Of a DNA stretch of 14,790 nt, positions 7,381-13,912 are shown in pieces (position 1 is the stretch's first letter; every line of letters starts with the position of its first letter). The notes below the pieces were generated by a model. The model saw only the letters and a program-made list of their open reading frames with translations, was not told where the DNA came from and searched no databases. Origin of the DNA: Candidatus Latescibacterota bacterium (lineage in GTDB: Bacteria; JAAXHH01; JACQVL01). The stretch is from assembly GCA_016209865.1 (NCBI GenBank), contig JACQVL010000150.1, positions 1-14,790 of the forward strand. The letters are read 5' to 3'. Made by a program: the position numbers and the translations under genes.

Positions 7381-7409
7381 TAGACAAATTGAAGGGAATG
7401 TAGTATTAT
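7381..7409 (+). promoter_or_regulatory. Sigma70-type promoter for the purF operon
   Basis: TAGACA (7381-7386), a 17-bp spacer and TATTAT (7404-7409), each five of six matches to consensus. The predicted transcript start is near 7416, leaving about 73 nt of leader before purF. It is divergent from the ndk promoter, with about 40 bp between the two -35 boxes. No PurR-like box or known riboswitch was recognised in the leader. Confidence 0.7.
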
Positions 7410-7488
7410 ACAACAAAATCCGTTCTCATGACCGACCACCGACCCCCGTTACCACTCCATAGCGAGACATCGCACGGGAGAGACGCCT

Positions 7489-8901
7489 ATGTGGGAGGAT
7501 GACCAGGTCCACGAGGAGTGTGGGTTATTCGGCATCTTTCGTCACCCGCAGGCGGTGGAGAAGACGTTCCTCGGTCTGTACACCCTGCAGCATCGAGGAC
7601 AGGAGAGTTCCGGGATCGCCGTCTCCGACGGGCAGATGATCGCCGTCCATAAAGCCATGGGGCTGGTTGCTGAGGCGTACCAGAACGGGCTGAAGCTCTC
7701 CGACCTGCGCGGGCATCTGGCGATCGGCCACAACCGGTACTCGACGACCGGTTCTTCCTCCTTGCAGAACGCCCAGCCGATCCTGATCAAGTACAAGAAA
7801 GGGCAACTGGCCGCCGCGCACAACGGCAACCTCATCAACGCCGCCACCCTGCGCGAGGCGATGGAGGAGGACGGGTCGATCTTCCAGTCGACGACCGACA
7901 GTGAGATCGTCGTACACCTCGTGGCGAAATCCTCCGAGCCGACGATTCCTGACATGATCGCGGACGCCCTGCGCCGGGTGGAAGGGGCGTACTGTTTCCT
8001 GTTCATGACCGAGCAGGAACTCATCGGCGTCCGCGACCCGCACGGGTTCCGGCCGCTCTGCATCGGCCGGCTGGGCGACAGTTATATCCTGGCGTCCGAG
8101 ACCTGCGCGCTCGATATCGTCGATGCTACGTACGTCCGGGATGTTGAACCGGGCGAGATCGTGGTGATCGATGACGACGGGTTAACGTCCTACCGGCCGT
8201 TTCCCCCTGCTCCCCCTGCCTTCTGTATCTTCGAGTACATCTACTTTGCCCGGCCGGACAGCAAAGTCTTCGGGGAGAACGTCGATAAGCCGCGTCGGCG
8301 GTTTGGCCGGCAGCTCGCCCGCGAGCATCCGTGCGACGCGGATATCGTCATCTCCGTCCCGGACTCCGCGAACACCGCGGCCCTCGGCTACGCTGAAGAA
8401 TCGGGCATCCGGTTTGAGATCGGCCTCATCCGGAATCATTACATCGGACGGACGTTCATCGACCCGAGCCAGACGATGCGGGATTTCAAAGTGCGAGTGA
8501 AGTACAACCCGGTCAAGGGCGTCCTGAAGGGACGGCGGGTCGTGATGGTGGAGGATTCGATCGTCCGGGGGACGACCTTGAAGCAGCTCGTCCGGATGGT
8601 GCGACAGAGCGGCGCGAAGGAAGTTCATGTGCGCGTGAGTTGTCCCCCGATCCGGCACCCGTGCTACTACGGGATCGACATGCAGACGCGGGCGGAGTTG
8701 ATCGCCTCCCGGCCGGCGACCGAGCAGGTCCGCGAGTTCTTAGGGGCGGACAGCCTCGGCTACCTCTCCATCGAGGGCATGCTGAGCGTCGCTCCGTCGC
8801 CGGGCGATCAGTACTGTACCGCGTGCTTCAGCGGCTGGTACCCGATCGAACCGAAGGAGCCGGTCAACAAGCTGCTCCTGGAGTTGAAGTGCAGCGGGTA
8901 A
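7489..8901 (+). CDS. purF: Amidophosphoribosyltransferase, Fe-S/propeptide type
   Basis: This 470-residue enzyme catalyses the first committed step of purine synthesis, PRPP plus glutamine to phosphoribosylamine. A ten-residue propeptide (MWEDDQVHEE) precedes the glutaminase nucleophile Cys11 in ECGLFGIF and must be removed to free it, as in the Bacillus subtilis enzyme. Further signatures are LQHRGQESSGIA (33-44), GHNRYSTTG (80-88), HNGNL (111-115) and the PRPP loop VVMVEDSIVRGTT (351-363). Cys246 (AFCIFEY), Cys392 (HPCYYG), Cys443 and Cys446 (YCTACF) fit the four ligands of the B. subtilis-type [4Fe-4S] cluster. The ATG is preceded by GGGAGAG at moderate distance. It heads a tight + strand run, and the next gene overlaps its end. 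A small repeat-encoded PPAPPA segment lies just before Cys246. Confidence 0.97.
   Translation: MWEDDQVHEECGLFGIFRHPQAVEKTFLGLYTLQHRGQESSGIAVSDGQMIAVHKAMGLVAEAYQNGLKLSDLRGHLAIGHNRYSTTGSSSLQNAQPILIKYKKGQLAAAHNGNLINAATLREAMEEDGSIFQSTTDSEIVVHLVAKSSEPTIPDMIADALRRVEGAYCFLFMTEQELIGVRDPHGFRPLCIGRLGDSYILASETCALDIVDATYVRDVEPGEIVVIDDDGLTSYRPFPPAPPAFCIFEYIYFARPDSKVFGENVDKPRRRFGRQLAREHPCDADIVISVPDSANTAALGYAEESGIRFEIGLIRNHYIGRTFIDPSQTMRDFKVRVKYNPVKGVLKGRRVVMVEDSIVRGTTLKQLVRMVRQSGAKEVHVRVSCPPIRHPCYYGIDMQTRAELIASRPATEQVREFLGADSLGYLSIEGMLSVAPSPGDQYCTACFSGWYPIEPKEPVNKLLLELKCSG
8202..8219 (+). repeat. Two tandem copies of a 9-bp unit inside purF
   Basis: TCCCCCTGC occurs twice in succession, in frame, encoding Pro-Pro-Ala twice just before the Cys246 cluster ligand of PurF. 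It resembles a small repeat expansion tolerated in a surface linker. Confidence 0.7.
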
Positions 8902-9827
8902 GGACGGGGGCGTTCCTCACGGCGCTCGACCATCTGTTCCTCCTCCGCCCGATGCTCTTGCCGCCGGTCTGGACGATCGGGCTGTTGGGGTACGAGCAGG
9001 GCCGTCGATGGACCGGCGGGGGCGCCGGCGAGAGTCCCCTCATCCCGATCGCGCTGTTCAGCCTGCTGACGGGCGGGGTGTACGTCCATAACCAGATCAC
9101 CGATATCGAAGGGGACCGGGCCAACCAGAAGCTGTTCCTGCTGGCGGACGGGTACATCTCGGAACGGGCGGCCACGGTGCAGATGCTGCTCTGCTATGGC
9201 GGGGCGATCGGGCTGTCGTTCCTCCATTCGGCCAGGCTCGGCGGCCTGATGGTCGTCGGGGGTCTCCTCGGTCTTCTGTACAACTCGCCGCGCTTCAGGT
9301 GGAAAGACCGCCCGGTGCGCGGCCTGGTGTACAACCTGCTCGCCCACGGGGGGCTGGCGTTCGCGGTCGGCTGGCTGGCGGTCGCCCCCCCGGTTGGATG
9401 GCTGATCGTACACGCCCTCCCGTACTGTCTGGGGGTGGGGGCGATCTATCTCAACACCACCCTCCCGGACATCCCGGGGGACCGGCTGGCGGGCAAGATC
9501 ACGATCGGCGTCCGGCAGGGGTTTCAGGCGACCTGCATCCTGGCCTGTCTGTTCCTGGCCGGGGCGGTCCTGGCCGGCTTCCTGCTCGGTGACGGGTTCA
9601 TCGCCATCCCATCCCTCGTCTGCCTGCCGCTCTTCGTGTGGATGGCGGTCAACGGGCGGGTGGCGGACGTGGCACGGGCGACGAAGATCGGCGTCTTAGC
9701 GTTGTCGATGGCCGCCGTGGTCGTGTCGCCCCCGTATCTGCTGGTGTTGACCGTGCTCTTCTTCGGGGCGAAACCCTATTACAGGCTCCGGTTTGGGCTG
9801 AATTATCCGACGTTCAGGAACAGATAG
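8889..9827 (+). CDS. UbiA-family membrane prenyltransferase
   Basis: A 312-residue integral membrane protein of the UbiA superfamily, which attaches a polyprenyl chain from its diphosphate to an acceptor. The first Asp-rich motif is N68-QIT-D72-IEG-D76-RANQK and the second is D194-IPG-D198-RLAGKITIGVR; both carry the Mg-diphosphate aspartates. Hydrophobic segments are spread along the whole length. The start is taken as GTG at 8889, since GGAG lies five bases upstream; it overlaps the purF end by 13 bp, suggesting coupling. An ATG at 8952 would cut into the conserved N-terminal DHLFLLRP helix and is less likely. Acceptor (quinone ring, chlorin-like, glycerol-based lipid or other) cannot be told from this sequence. 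A ferredoxin gene follows after three bases. Confidence 0.86.
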   Translation: MQRVRTGAFLTALDHLFLLRPMLLPPVWTIGLLGYEQGRRWTGGGAGESPLIPIALFSLLTGGVYVHNQITDIEGDRANQKLFLLADGYISERAATVQMLLCYGGAIGLSFLHSARLGGLMVVGGLLGLLYNSPRFRWKDRPVRGLVYNLLAHGGLAFAVGWLAVAPPVGWLIVHALPYCLGVGAIYLNTTLPDIPGDRLAGKITIGVRQGFQATCILACLFLAGAVLAGFLLGDGFIAIPSLVCLPLFVWMAVNGRVADVARATKIGVLALSMAAVVVSPPYLLVLTVLFFGAKPYYRLRFGLNYPTFRNR

Positions 9828-9830
9828 CGA

Positions 9831-10019
9831 ATGATTTCTATTAAGCCTGATACCTGCGATTTTTGTGGGACTTGCGTCGCCGTCTGCCACGTCGATGCGA
9901 TCGAACTCCTGGAGTCCTCCATCACCATCGACCAGGAGACGTGTGATGACTGCTGCAAATGCGTGTACGTCTGCCCGTTGCTCGTCCTGTCGTCGGATCT
10001 ACGAAGTCCGTCCCACTAA
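9831..10019 (+). CDS. Small 2[4Fe-4S] ferredoxin
   Basis: A 62-residue protein with two CxxCxxCxxxC motifs: Cys9, 12, 15, 19 and Cys38, 41, 44, 48. An extra Cys42 lies in the second motif. The last cysteine of the second motif is followed by Pro as usual, but that of the first is followed by His. Bacterial-type ferredoxins of this size carry low-potential electrons in the cytoplasm. It starts three bases after the prenyltransferase stop and ends 24 bases before the peptidase gene, so it is almost surely co-transcribed with both. Its redox partner is not in the window; an electron supply to prenyl-lipid reduction is a guess from the neighbour. Confidence 0.9.
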   Translation: MISIKPDTCDFCGTCVAVCHVDAIELLESSITIDQETCDDCCKCVYVCPLLVLSSDLRSPSH

Positions 10020-10043
10020 GGGGTCAACGAAGGAGGGAACGCT

Positions 10044-11402
10044 GTGGCGGTGCAACCCAAGCAGTGGTCGGTGTTCGTATACATGGCTGGGGAGAACGAC
10101 CTGAGCGAGAATGGGGAACTCGATCTCAGAGAAATGAAGAAGGTCGGCTCGACTGATCATGTGAATATCATCGTCCAATTCGATCGGGCCGGGTTGGGGG
10201 CGAAGAAGTCGACCAGGCGGTTGTTCATCATGAGGGGGAACATCCGGACGATCAAGAGCCTGGGGCCGACGGAGTGCGGGGATCCCCAGGTCCTCCAGGA
10301 GTTCCTGTCCTGGGGGATGCAGGCGTATCCCGCCCAGCACTACGCGGTCATCCTCTGGAATCACGGCAACGGGTGGGGCGCCGAGAATATCTACCGCGCG
10401 GCTCGAAAAGCCAGGCTGAAAGTCCGGGCCGAACGCAAAGTCAAGGAGACCCCGGCGATCCTCCCGGAACACCGGGTGAGCATCATCCCGGAGCGCCACT
10501 TGCTGAAACTCCTGCACGGGCCGCTGCGCCGGTCGTTGTTCCGGAACACCGTGGCCGCAGCCGTCAAGGCCAAAGCGATCAGCACCGATGACGATGCACG
10601 CGATTTTCTGGACAGCGTCGAGTTGAAACGGGTGTTCAGCCGGGTCGTCCAGCGAGCCGGCCGCCCGTTTGACATCCTGGGGATGGACGCGTGTCTGATG
10701 AACATGATCGAGACCGCCTACCAACTCCGGGGAACGGTGCAGTGGTGCATCGGGTCGGAGCAGACCGAGCCGTCAGACGGCTGGCCGTACGGCCAGATCC
10801 TCAGCGGCCTGATCCGGAATCCGTCGATGACCCCGCCGGACGTCGCCTCCCTCATCGTCGACACGTACCTGACGGCGTATGCCGACAGCGAACCGGTCAC
10901 CCTCTCGGCGCTTAATTTCGGCCCGAACGATCAGAGGCTCCTCGAGCTGAAGGACCGGATCGACCGGCTGTCGATGACCCTCGTCGATGCCTGCCGGACG
11001 ACGAGCGCCTGTCAGCTCGTCATGGCCGCCCGTCACCGGGCTCAATGGTATGAAAACCCTGCCTACGTCGATCTCTACCACCTGTGCCGGCTCTTAGCAG
11101 ACTCTCCGCCCGGCCGCCGGGTGAATGAGGCCGCTCTGGGCATCCTCGAAATCTTGAACGTCCCCGGACCTGAGGGGTTCATCCTCCGAGAGGGACATAA
11201 AGGCTGGGAGATGACGGGGTCGCATGGGGTGTCGGTCTATTTCCCGGAAGACTATCTCTCGCCGCTGTACGCCACCCTCGATTTTGCGGCGGACACGCAC
11301 TGGGAAACCTTCTTAGCGACCATCCTCAAGGGCATCGGCCGTCCCGTCGTCCGGCATCCGGAGCATGAGACGCTGAAAACCACCGCCCAGGCCCTGCTGT
11401 AG
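10044..11402 (+). CDS. Clostripain-like (family C11) cysteine peptidase
   Basis: A 452-residue protein with the C11 plan: the N-terminal strand WSVFVYMAGENDL (8-20), catalytic His107 in ILWNHGNGW, catalytic Cys217 in GMDACLMNMIE, and the following SEQTEPSDGWPYG segment (238-250). Family members cut after basic residues, often Arg, and many mature by cleaving their own linker. Here the stretch between His and Cys (about 118-178) is rich in Arg and Lys, a likely self-processing linker by inference. No signal peptide is visible, unlike many secreted relatives, so a cytoplasmic role is suggested. The GTG start is set by AGGAGGG (10031-10037) six bases upstream. It is the last gene of the purF run and converges on accD with 17 bp between the coding ends. 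Confidence 0.9.
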   Translation: MAVQPKQWSVFVYMAGENDLSENGELDLREMKKVGSTDHVNIIVQFDRAGLGAKKSTRRLFIMRGNIRTIKSLGPTECGDPQVLQEFLSWGMQAYPAQHYAVILWNHGNGWGAENIYRAARKARLKVRAERKVKETPAILPEHRVSIIPERHLLKLLHGPLRRSLFRNTVAAAVKAKAISTDDDARDFLDSVELKRVFSRVVQRAGRPFDILGMDACLMNMIETAYQLRGTVQWCIGSEQTEPSDGWPYGQILSGLIRNPSMTPPDVASLIVDTYLTAYADSEPVTLSALNFGPNDQRLLELKDRIDRLSMTLVDACRTTSACQLVMAARHRAQWYENPAYVDLYHLCRLLADSPPGRRVNEAALGILEILNVPGPEGFILREGHKGWEMTGSHGVSVYFPEDYLSPLYATLDFAADTHWETFLATILKGIGRPVVRHPEHETLKTTAQALL

Positions 11403-11419
11403 GAACAGGGAAACGGTTG

Positions 11420-12271
11420 TCATTCCCGCTCGGGGAAGAAGCCGAGAATCTTCATCAGTGCGGCACGGAGTTCGTACCGGGGAATGACCTGATCGACGAA
11501 GCCATGTTCGAGGAAGAATTCTGAGGTCTGGAACCCGGACGGGAGCTCGGTTCCGAGGGCTTGCTGGATGACACGCGGACCGGCGAACCCCATCATCGCC
11601 CCCGGTTCCGCGATCGTGATGTCGCCCAACGACGCAAAACTCGCCATCACTCCCGCCATCGTCGGGTTCGTCAGGATCGAGATGTAGGGCACCCGCGCCT
11701 CCGCCAGCCGGGTCAGCCAGAGGGATGTCTTCGCCATCTGCATCAGGGAGAGGATGCCCTCTTGCATCCGGGCTCCTCCGGAGGTGGAGACGATGATCAG
11801 CGGCCAGTGCGTCTTGATCGACCGCTGAATCGACCGGGCCACCTTCTCCCCGACGACGGAGCCCATACTGCCGGCGAGGAATGCGCCGTCGAGGAGAGCC
11901 AGGCAGACCGGCCGGTTCCCGACCCGGCCAGTGCCGGACACCGCCGCCTCGAGCAGGCCGGTCCGCTCCTGATACTGCTTGAGATACTCCGGGTACCGCT
12001 GCTTCTCCCTGAACTGGAGCGGGTCGCCCGACACGAGGGTCGCGTCACATTCTTCAAAGCTGTCCGGGTCGAGCAGAAGCTGGATGTATTCCTTGTGACC
12101 GATCTTAAAATGGTACCGGCACTTCGGGTTCGAGCACACCCCGAGATTGCGTTCAAGCTCCAGCCGGTTCAAGATCGCGTCGCATTGTTCGCACTTGAGC
12201 CACAGCCCGTGCGGAGTCTCCCGCTTCTTCTGCGGCTTGGGGCCTTGGTTGGGTTTTTTGAACCAATCCAT
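11420..12271 (-). CDS. accD: Acetyl-CoA carboxylase carboxyltransferase subunit beta
   Basis: This 283-residue subunit pairs with AccA to transfer the carboxyl group from biotin to acetyl-CoA, giving malonyl-CoA for fatty acids. The N-terminus has the FKKP start and a zinc ribbon with Cys27, Cys30, Cys46 and Cys51. The second knuckle is C-x4-C (CSNPKC) instead of the usual C-x2-C. The carboxyltransferase core shows GRPVCLALLDGAFLAGSMG, STSGGARMQEG and LTNPTMAGVMASFASLGD. The ATG is preceded by GAGGG at acceptable distance; an in-frame extension to 12625 runs through the preceding gene and is rejected. No accA or biotin carrier gene is in the window. The gene has its own promoter, and its upstream neighbour on the strand is a purine nucleoside phosphorylase. 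Confidence 0.96.
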   Translation of the reverse strand: MDWFKKPNQGPKPQKKRETPHGLWLKCEQCDAILNRLELERNLGVCSNPKCRYHFKIGHKEYIQLLLDPDSFEECDATLVSGDPLQFREKQRYPEYLKQYQERTGLLEAAVSGTGRVGNRPVCLALLDGAFLAGSMGSVVGEKVARSIQRSIKTHWPLIIVSTSGGARMQEGILSLMQMAKTSLWLTRLAEARVPYISILTNPTMAGVMASFASLGDITIAEPGAMMGFAGPRVIQQALGTELPSGFQTSEFFLEHGFVDQVIPRYELRAALMKILGFFPERE

Positions 12272-12296
12272 CGGATGAGCCCTCTTTTCGGTCTCG

Positions 12297-12325
12297 ATAG
12301 TACACCCGGACGGTCTGGTTGTCAA
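12297..12325 (-). promoter_or_regulatory. Sigma70-type promoter for accD
   Basis: On the minus strand, TTGACA (12325-12320), a 17-bp spacer and TACTAT (12302-12297, four of six matches). The -35 box contains the TGA stop codon of the upstream phosphorylase gene. The leader to the accD ATG would be about 20 nt. Confidence 0.68.
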
Positions 12326-13161
12326 CCCGAAAATCGATCCCCCTTCTGGGGGGGCTGACCACACACCATCGGGAGCATCCGGCGCATCAGGTCGGAGAAG
12401 CGGTCGACCGCCCGGCCAACCGTCGCCATGACGTCCTCGTGCGTCACCGGGGGACGATCCGCTCCCACGCACATGTTGGCGATGCAGGAGATACCCATAA
12501 CCTGCATCCCCAGGGCGCTCGCCATCGCGACCTCCGGGATGGTCGACATCGTGACCGCATCCGCCCCGGCCCGGCCGAGCATGGCGATCTCCGCGGGCGT
12601 CTCGAACGCGGGGCCTAACATCCACGCCAGGACTCCACGCCGCAGGGGCATCCGGTCGGCGGCAGCGAGGGCGAAGGCCATGTCATTCAAGCGGCGGGAA
12701 TAGGACGGAATGCTCCGGGGCACCTCGTCCTCCAGCCCGGTCAGGGCGCTCCCGCCCATCAGGACGAGATGGTCATCGACGACCATCAGGTCACCAGGGA
12801 CAAAACCGGGGTTCAGCCCGCCCGCCGCGTTCGTCACGATCAGGGTGGTGATCCCAAGCCGGTGCATCACGCCGACAGGGAACGTGACAGCCGACGGGGG
12901 ATACCCCTCGTACCGGTGGAACCGCCCTTGCATGATGAGGAGTCGCAGTCCCTGGAGCCGGCCGCAGACGAGGTTCCCGGCATGGTCGGGGACGGTGGAC
13001 ACGGGAAAATGCGGAATCTGGGGGTAGGGCAGGAGGGCATCGACCGTGAGATGATCGACAAACCGTCCGAACCCGGTGCCCAGGATCAGCCCGGCTGTCG
13101 CCCGGTCAAACCCGCGCTGCCGGAGAAACTGGGCTGTCTCGTCGTACCTGGGATTGAGCAT
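12322..13161 (-). CDS. Purine nucleoside phosphorylase, trimeric class I
   Basis: This enzyme of about 279 residues splits purine nucleosides with phosphate into base and pentose-1-phosphate, a salvage reaction. Family motifs are LILGTGFGRF (25-34), QGRFHRYEGY (78-87, phosphate site), TNAAGGLNPGFVPGDLMVVD (110-129), GPAFETPAE (183-191, base-binding Glu187), GADAVTMSTIPE (199-210) and GISCIANMCVG (223-233, Asn229). The purine-type Glu and Asn favour a nucleoside phosphorylase over methylthioadenosine phosphorylase. Two adjacent ATGs exist, at 13164 and 13161. The second has better spacing (6 nt) from AGGA and is chosen, though either may serve. The gene is divergent from a kinase gene only 37 bp away. 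A longer ORF reaching 13416 is antisense to that kinase and is rejected. Confidence 0.92.
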   Translation of the reverse strand: MLNPRYDETAQFLRQRGFDRATAGLILGTGFGRFVDHLTVDALLPYPQIPHFPVSTVPDHAGNLVCGRLQGLRLLIMQGRFHRYEGYPPSAVTFPVGVMHRLGITTLIVTNAAGGLNPGFVPGDLMVVDDHLVLMGGSALTGLEDEVPRSIPSYSRRLNDMAFALAAADRMPLRRGVLAWMLGPAFETPAEIAMLGRAGADAVTMSTIPEVAMASALGMQVMGISCIANMCVGADRPPVTHEDVMATVGRAVDRFSDLMRRMLPMVCGQPPQKGDRFSG

Positions 13162-13190
13162 CATTAGTCCTGCTTCATAGAGAAAGGGGG

Positions 13191-13208
13191 TGACGCTCAT
13201 GAGCGTCA
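13191..13208. promoter_or_regulatory. Perfect 18-bp palindrome over the kinase start codon
   Basis: TGACGCTCATGAGCGTCA is its own reverse complement. It lies in and beside the 37-bp gap between two divergent genes. Its centre is the ATG at 13199 of the cytidylate kinase-like gene, directly after the GGGGG of its SD. As RNA it could fold as a 7-bp stem with a CATG loop holding the start codon; as DNA it has the form of a dimer-binding operator. The function is inferred. Confidence 0.6.
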
Positions 13209-13882
13209 TTACGATCGCACGCGAATTTGGCAGCGGGGGGAAAGAAGTGGCCACCCTCGTCGCCGACCGCGTAGGATACGGGTGCGTGGACAAAGAACTG
13301 ATCGTCGAGATCGCGCACGCCGCCGGCGTATCGGAGGAGACGGTTGAACAGTTCGATGAGGTCAGCGAAAGCCCCATCCGCCGGTTTCTCAAGGAGTTGT
13401 TCACCCCGTCGAACATCTATTCCCTCTCCCCGGAATACCCCCCGCTCGTCTGGCCGTACATCCCGGGCGCCGAGATCTCGGCCGATAAAACCGACCCGAT
13501 GCGGGGCACGATCCTGGACCGGAAGGAATACCTCACCCTCCTCCGGGAGACGATCCTGCGGCTGTGGCAGCGGGACAACATCGTCATCGTCGGACGGGGG
13601 AGCCAGTGTATCCTGGCGGGCAAACCGCATACCCTGCACGTCCGGCTGGTCGCTCCCATCGAGCATCGCTGCGTCCGGGTGATGGACCGGATGGGCCTGA
13701 GCCGCGACGAGGCCCTCCGGGCCATGCGCGAGAAGGATAAACAACGCGCCCTCTACCTGCTCCACAACTACCACACGGAATGGCAGAACCCGCTCCTCTA
13801 CCACTCGGTCATCAACACCGGTCTGCTCTCGACCCAGCAGACGGCCGACCTGATCGTGCAGGCGATGCAGATGGTGGAGTGA
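13199..13882 (+). CDS. Cytidylate kinase-like family protein
   Basis: A 227-residue P-loop protein resembling the cytidylate kinase-like family. The N-terminal strand ITIAREFGSGGKEVA (4-18) holds the phosphate loop, with Lys15 followed by Glu where canonical kinases have Ser or Thr, a common trait of this family as I recall it. IVIVGRGSQCIL (128-139) matches the second conserved core strand, and MREKDKQRALYLLHNY (176-191) looks like an Arg/Lys-rich lid. The substrate is uncertain, since these proteins often lack proof of CMP kinase activity. Start: ATG 13199, with AAAGGGGG eight bases upstream; a GTG at 13190 overlaps that SD and is less likely. A perfect palindrome spans the start codon. The gene converges on the antiporter gene with 30 bp between the coding ends. 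Confidence 0.85.
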   Translation: MSVITIAREFGSGGKEVATLVADRVGYGCVDKELIVEIAHAAGVSEETVEQFDEVSESPIRRFLKELFTPSNIYSLSPEYPPLVWPYIPGAEISADKTDPMRGTILDRKEYLTLLRETILRLWQRDNIVIVGRGSQCILAGKPHTLHVRLVAPIEHRCVRVMDRMGLSRDEALRAMREKDKQRALYLLHNYHTEWQNPLLYHSVINTGLLSTQQTADLIVQAMQMVE

Positions 13883-13888
13883 AGCGCC

Positions 13889-13906
13889 GGGATTCGGGGT
13901 TCGGGA
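13889..13906 (+). repeat. Short GGGRTTC heptamer pair
   Basis: GGGATTC and GGGGTTC follow each other, then GGGA, in the 30-bp gap between the convergent kinase-like and antiporter genes. Two imperfect copies of a 7-bp unit are weak evidence alone, but the period matches the other intergenic arrays of the window. Confidence 0.4.
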
Positions 13907-13912
13907 ACATAA

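Noticed and set aside
8640-8888. Extension of the prenyltransferase frame back into purF
   Set aside because: It lies inside intact purF; the prenyltransferase has a good SD and GTG at 8889.
11403-11419. Terminator between the C11 peptidase and accD
   Set aside because: GGGAA/TTCCC can pair, but the stem is short, enters accD and has no T run.
12272-12625. N-terminal extension of AccD
   Set aside because: It runs through the phosphorylase gene in another frame; AccD homology and an SD begin at 12271.
13154-13181. Promoter TTGAGC-N16-CATAGA for the cytidylate kinase-like gene
   Set aside because: Only four and three matches to consensus, with the leader starting almost at the SD; too weak to call.
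13165-13416. N-terminal extension of the phosphorylase
   Set aside because: It is antisense to the cytidylate kinase-like gene, and family homology starts at about 13161.
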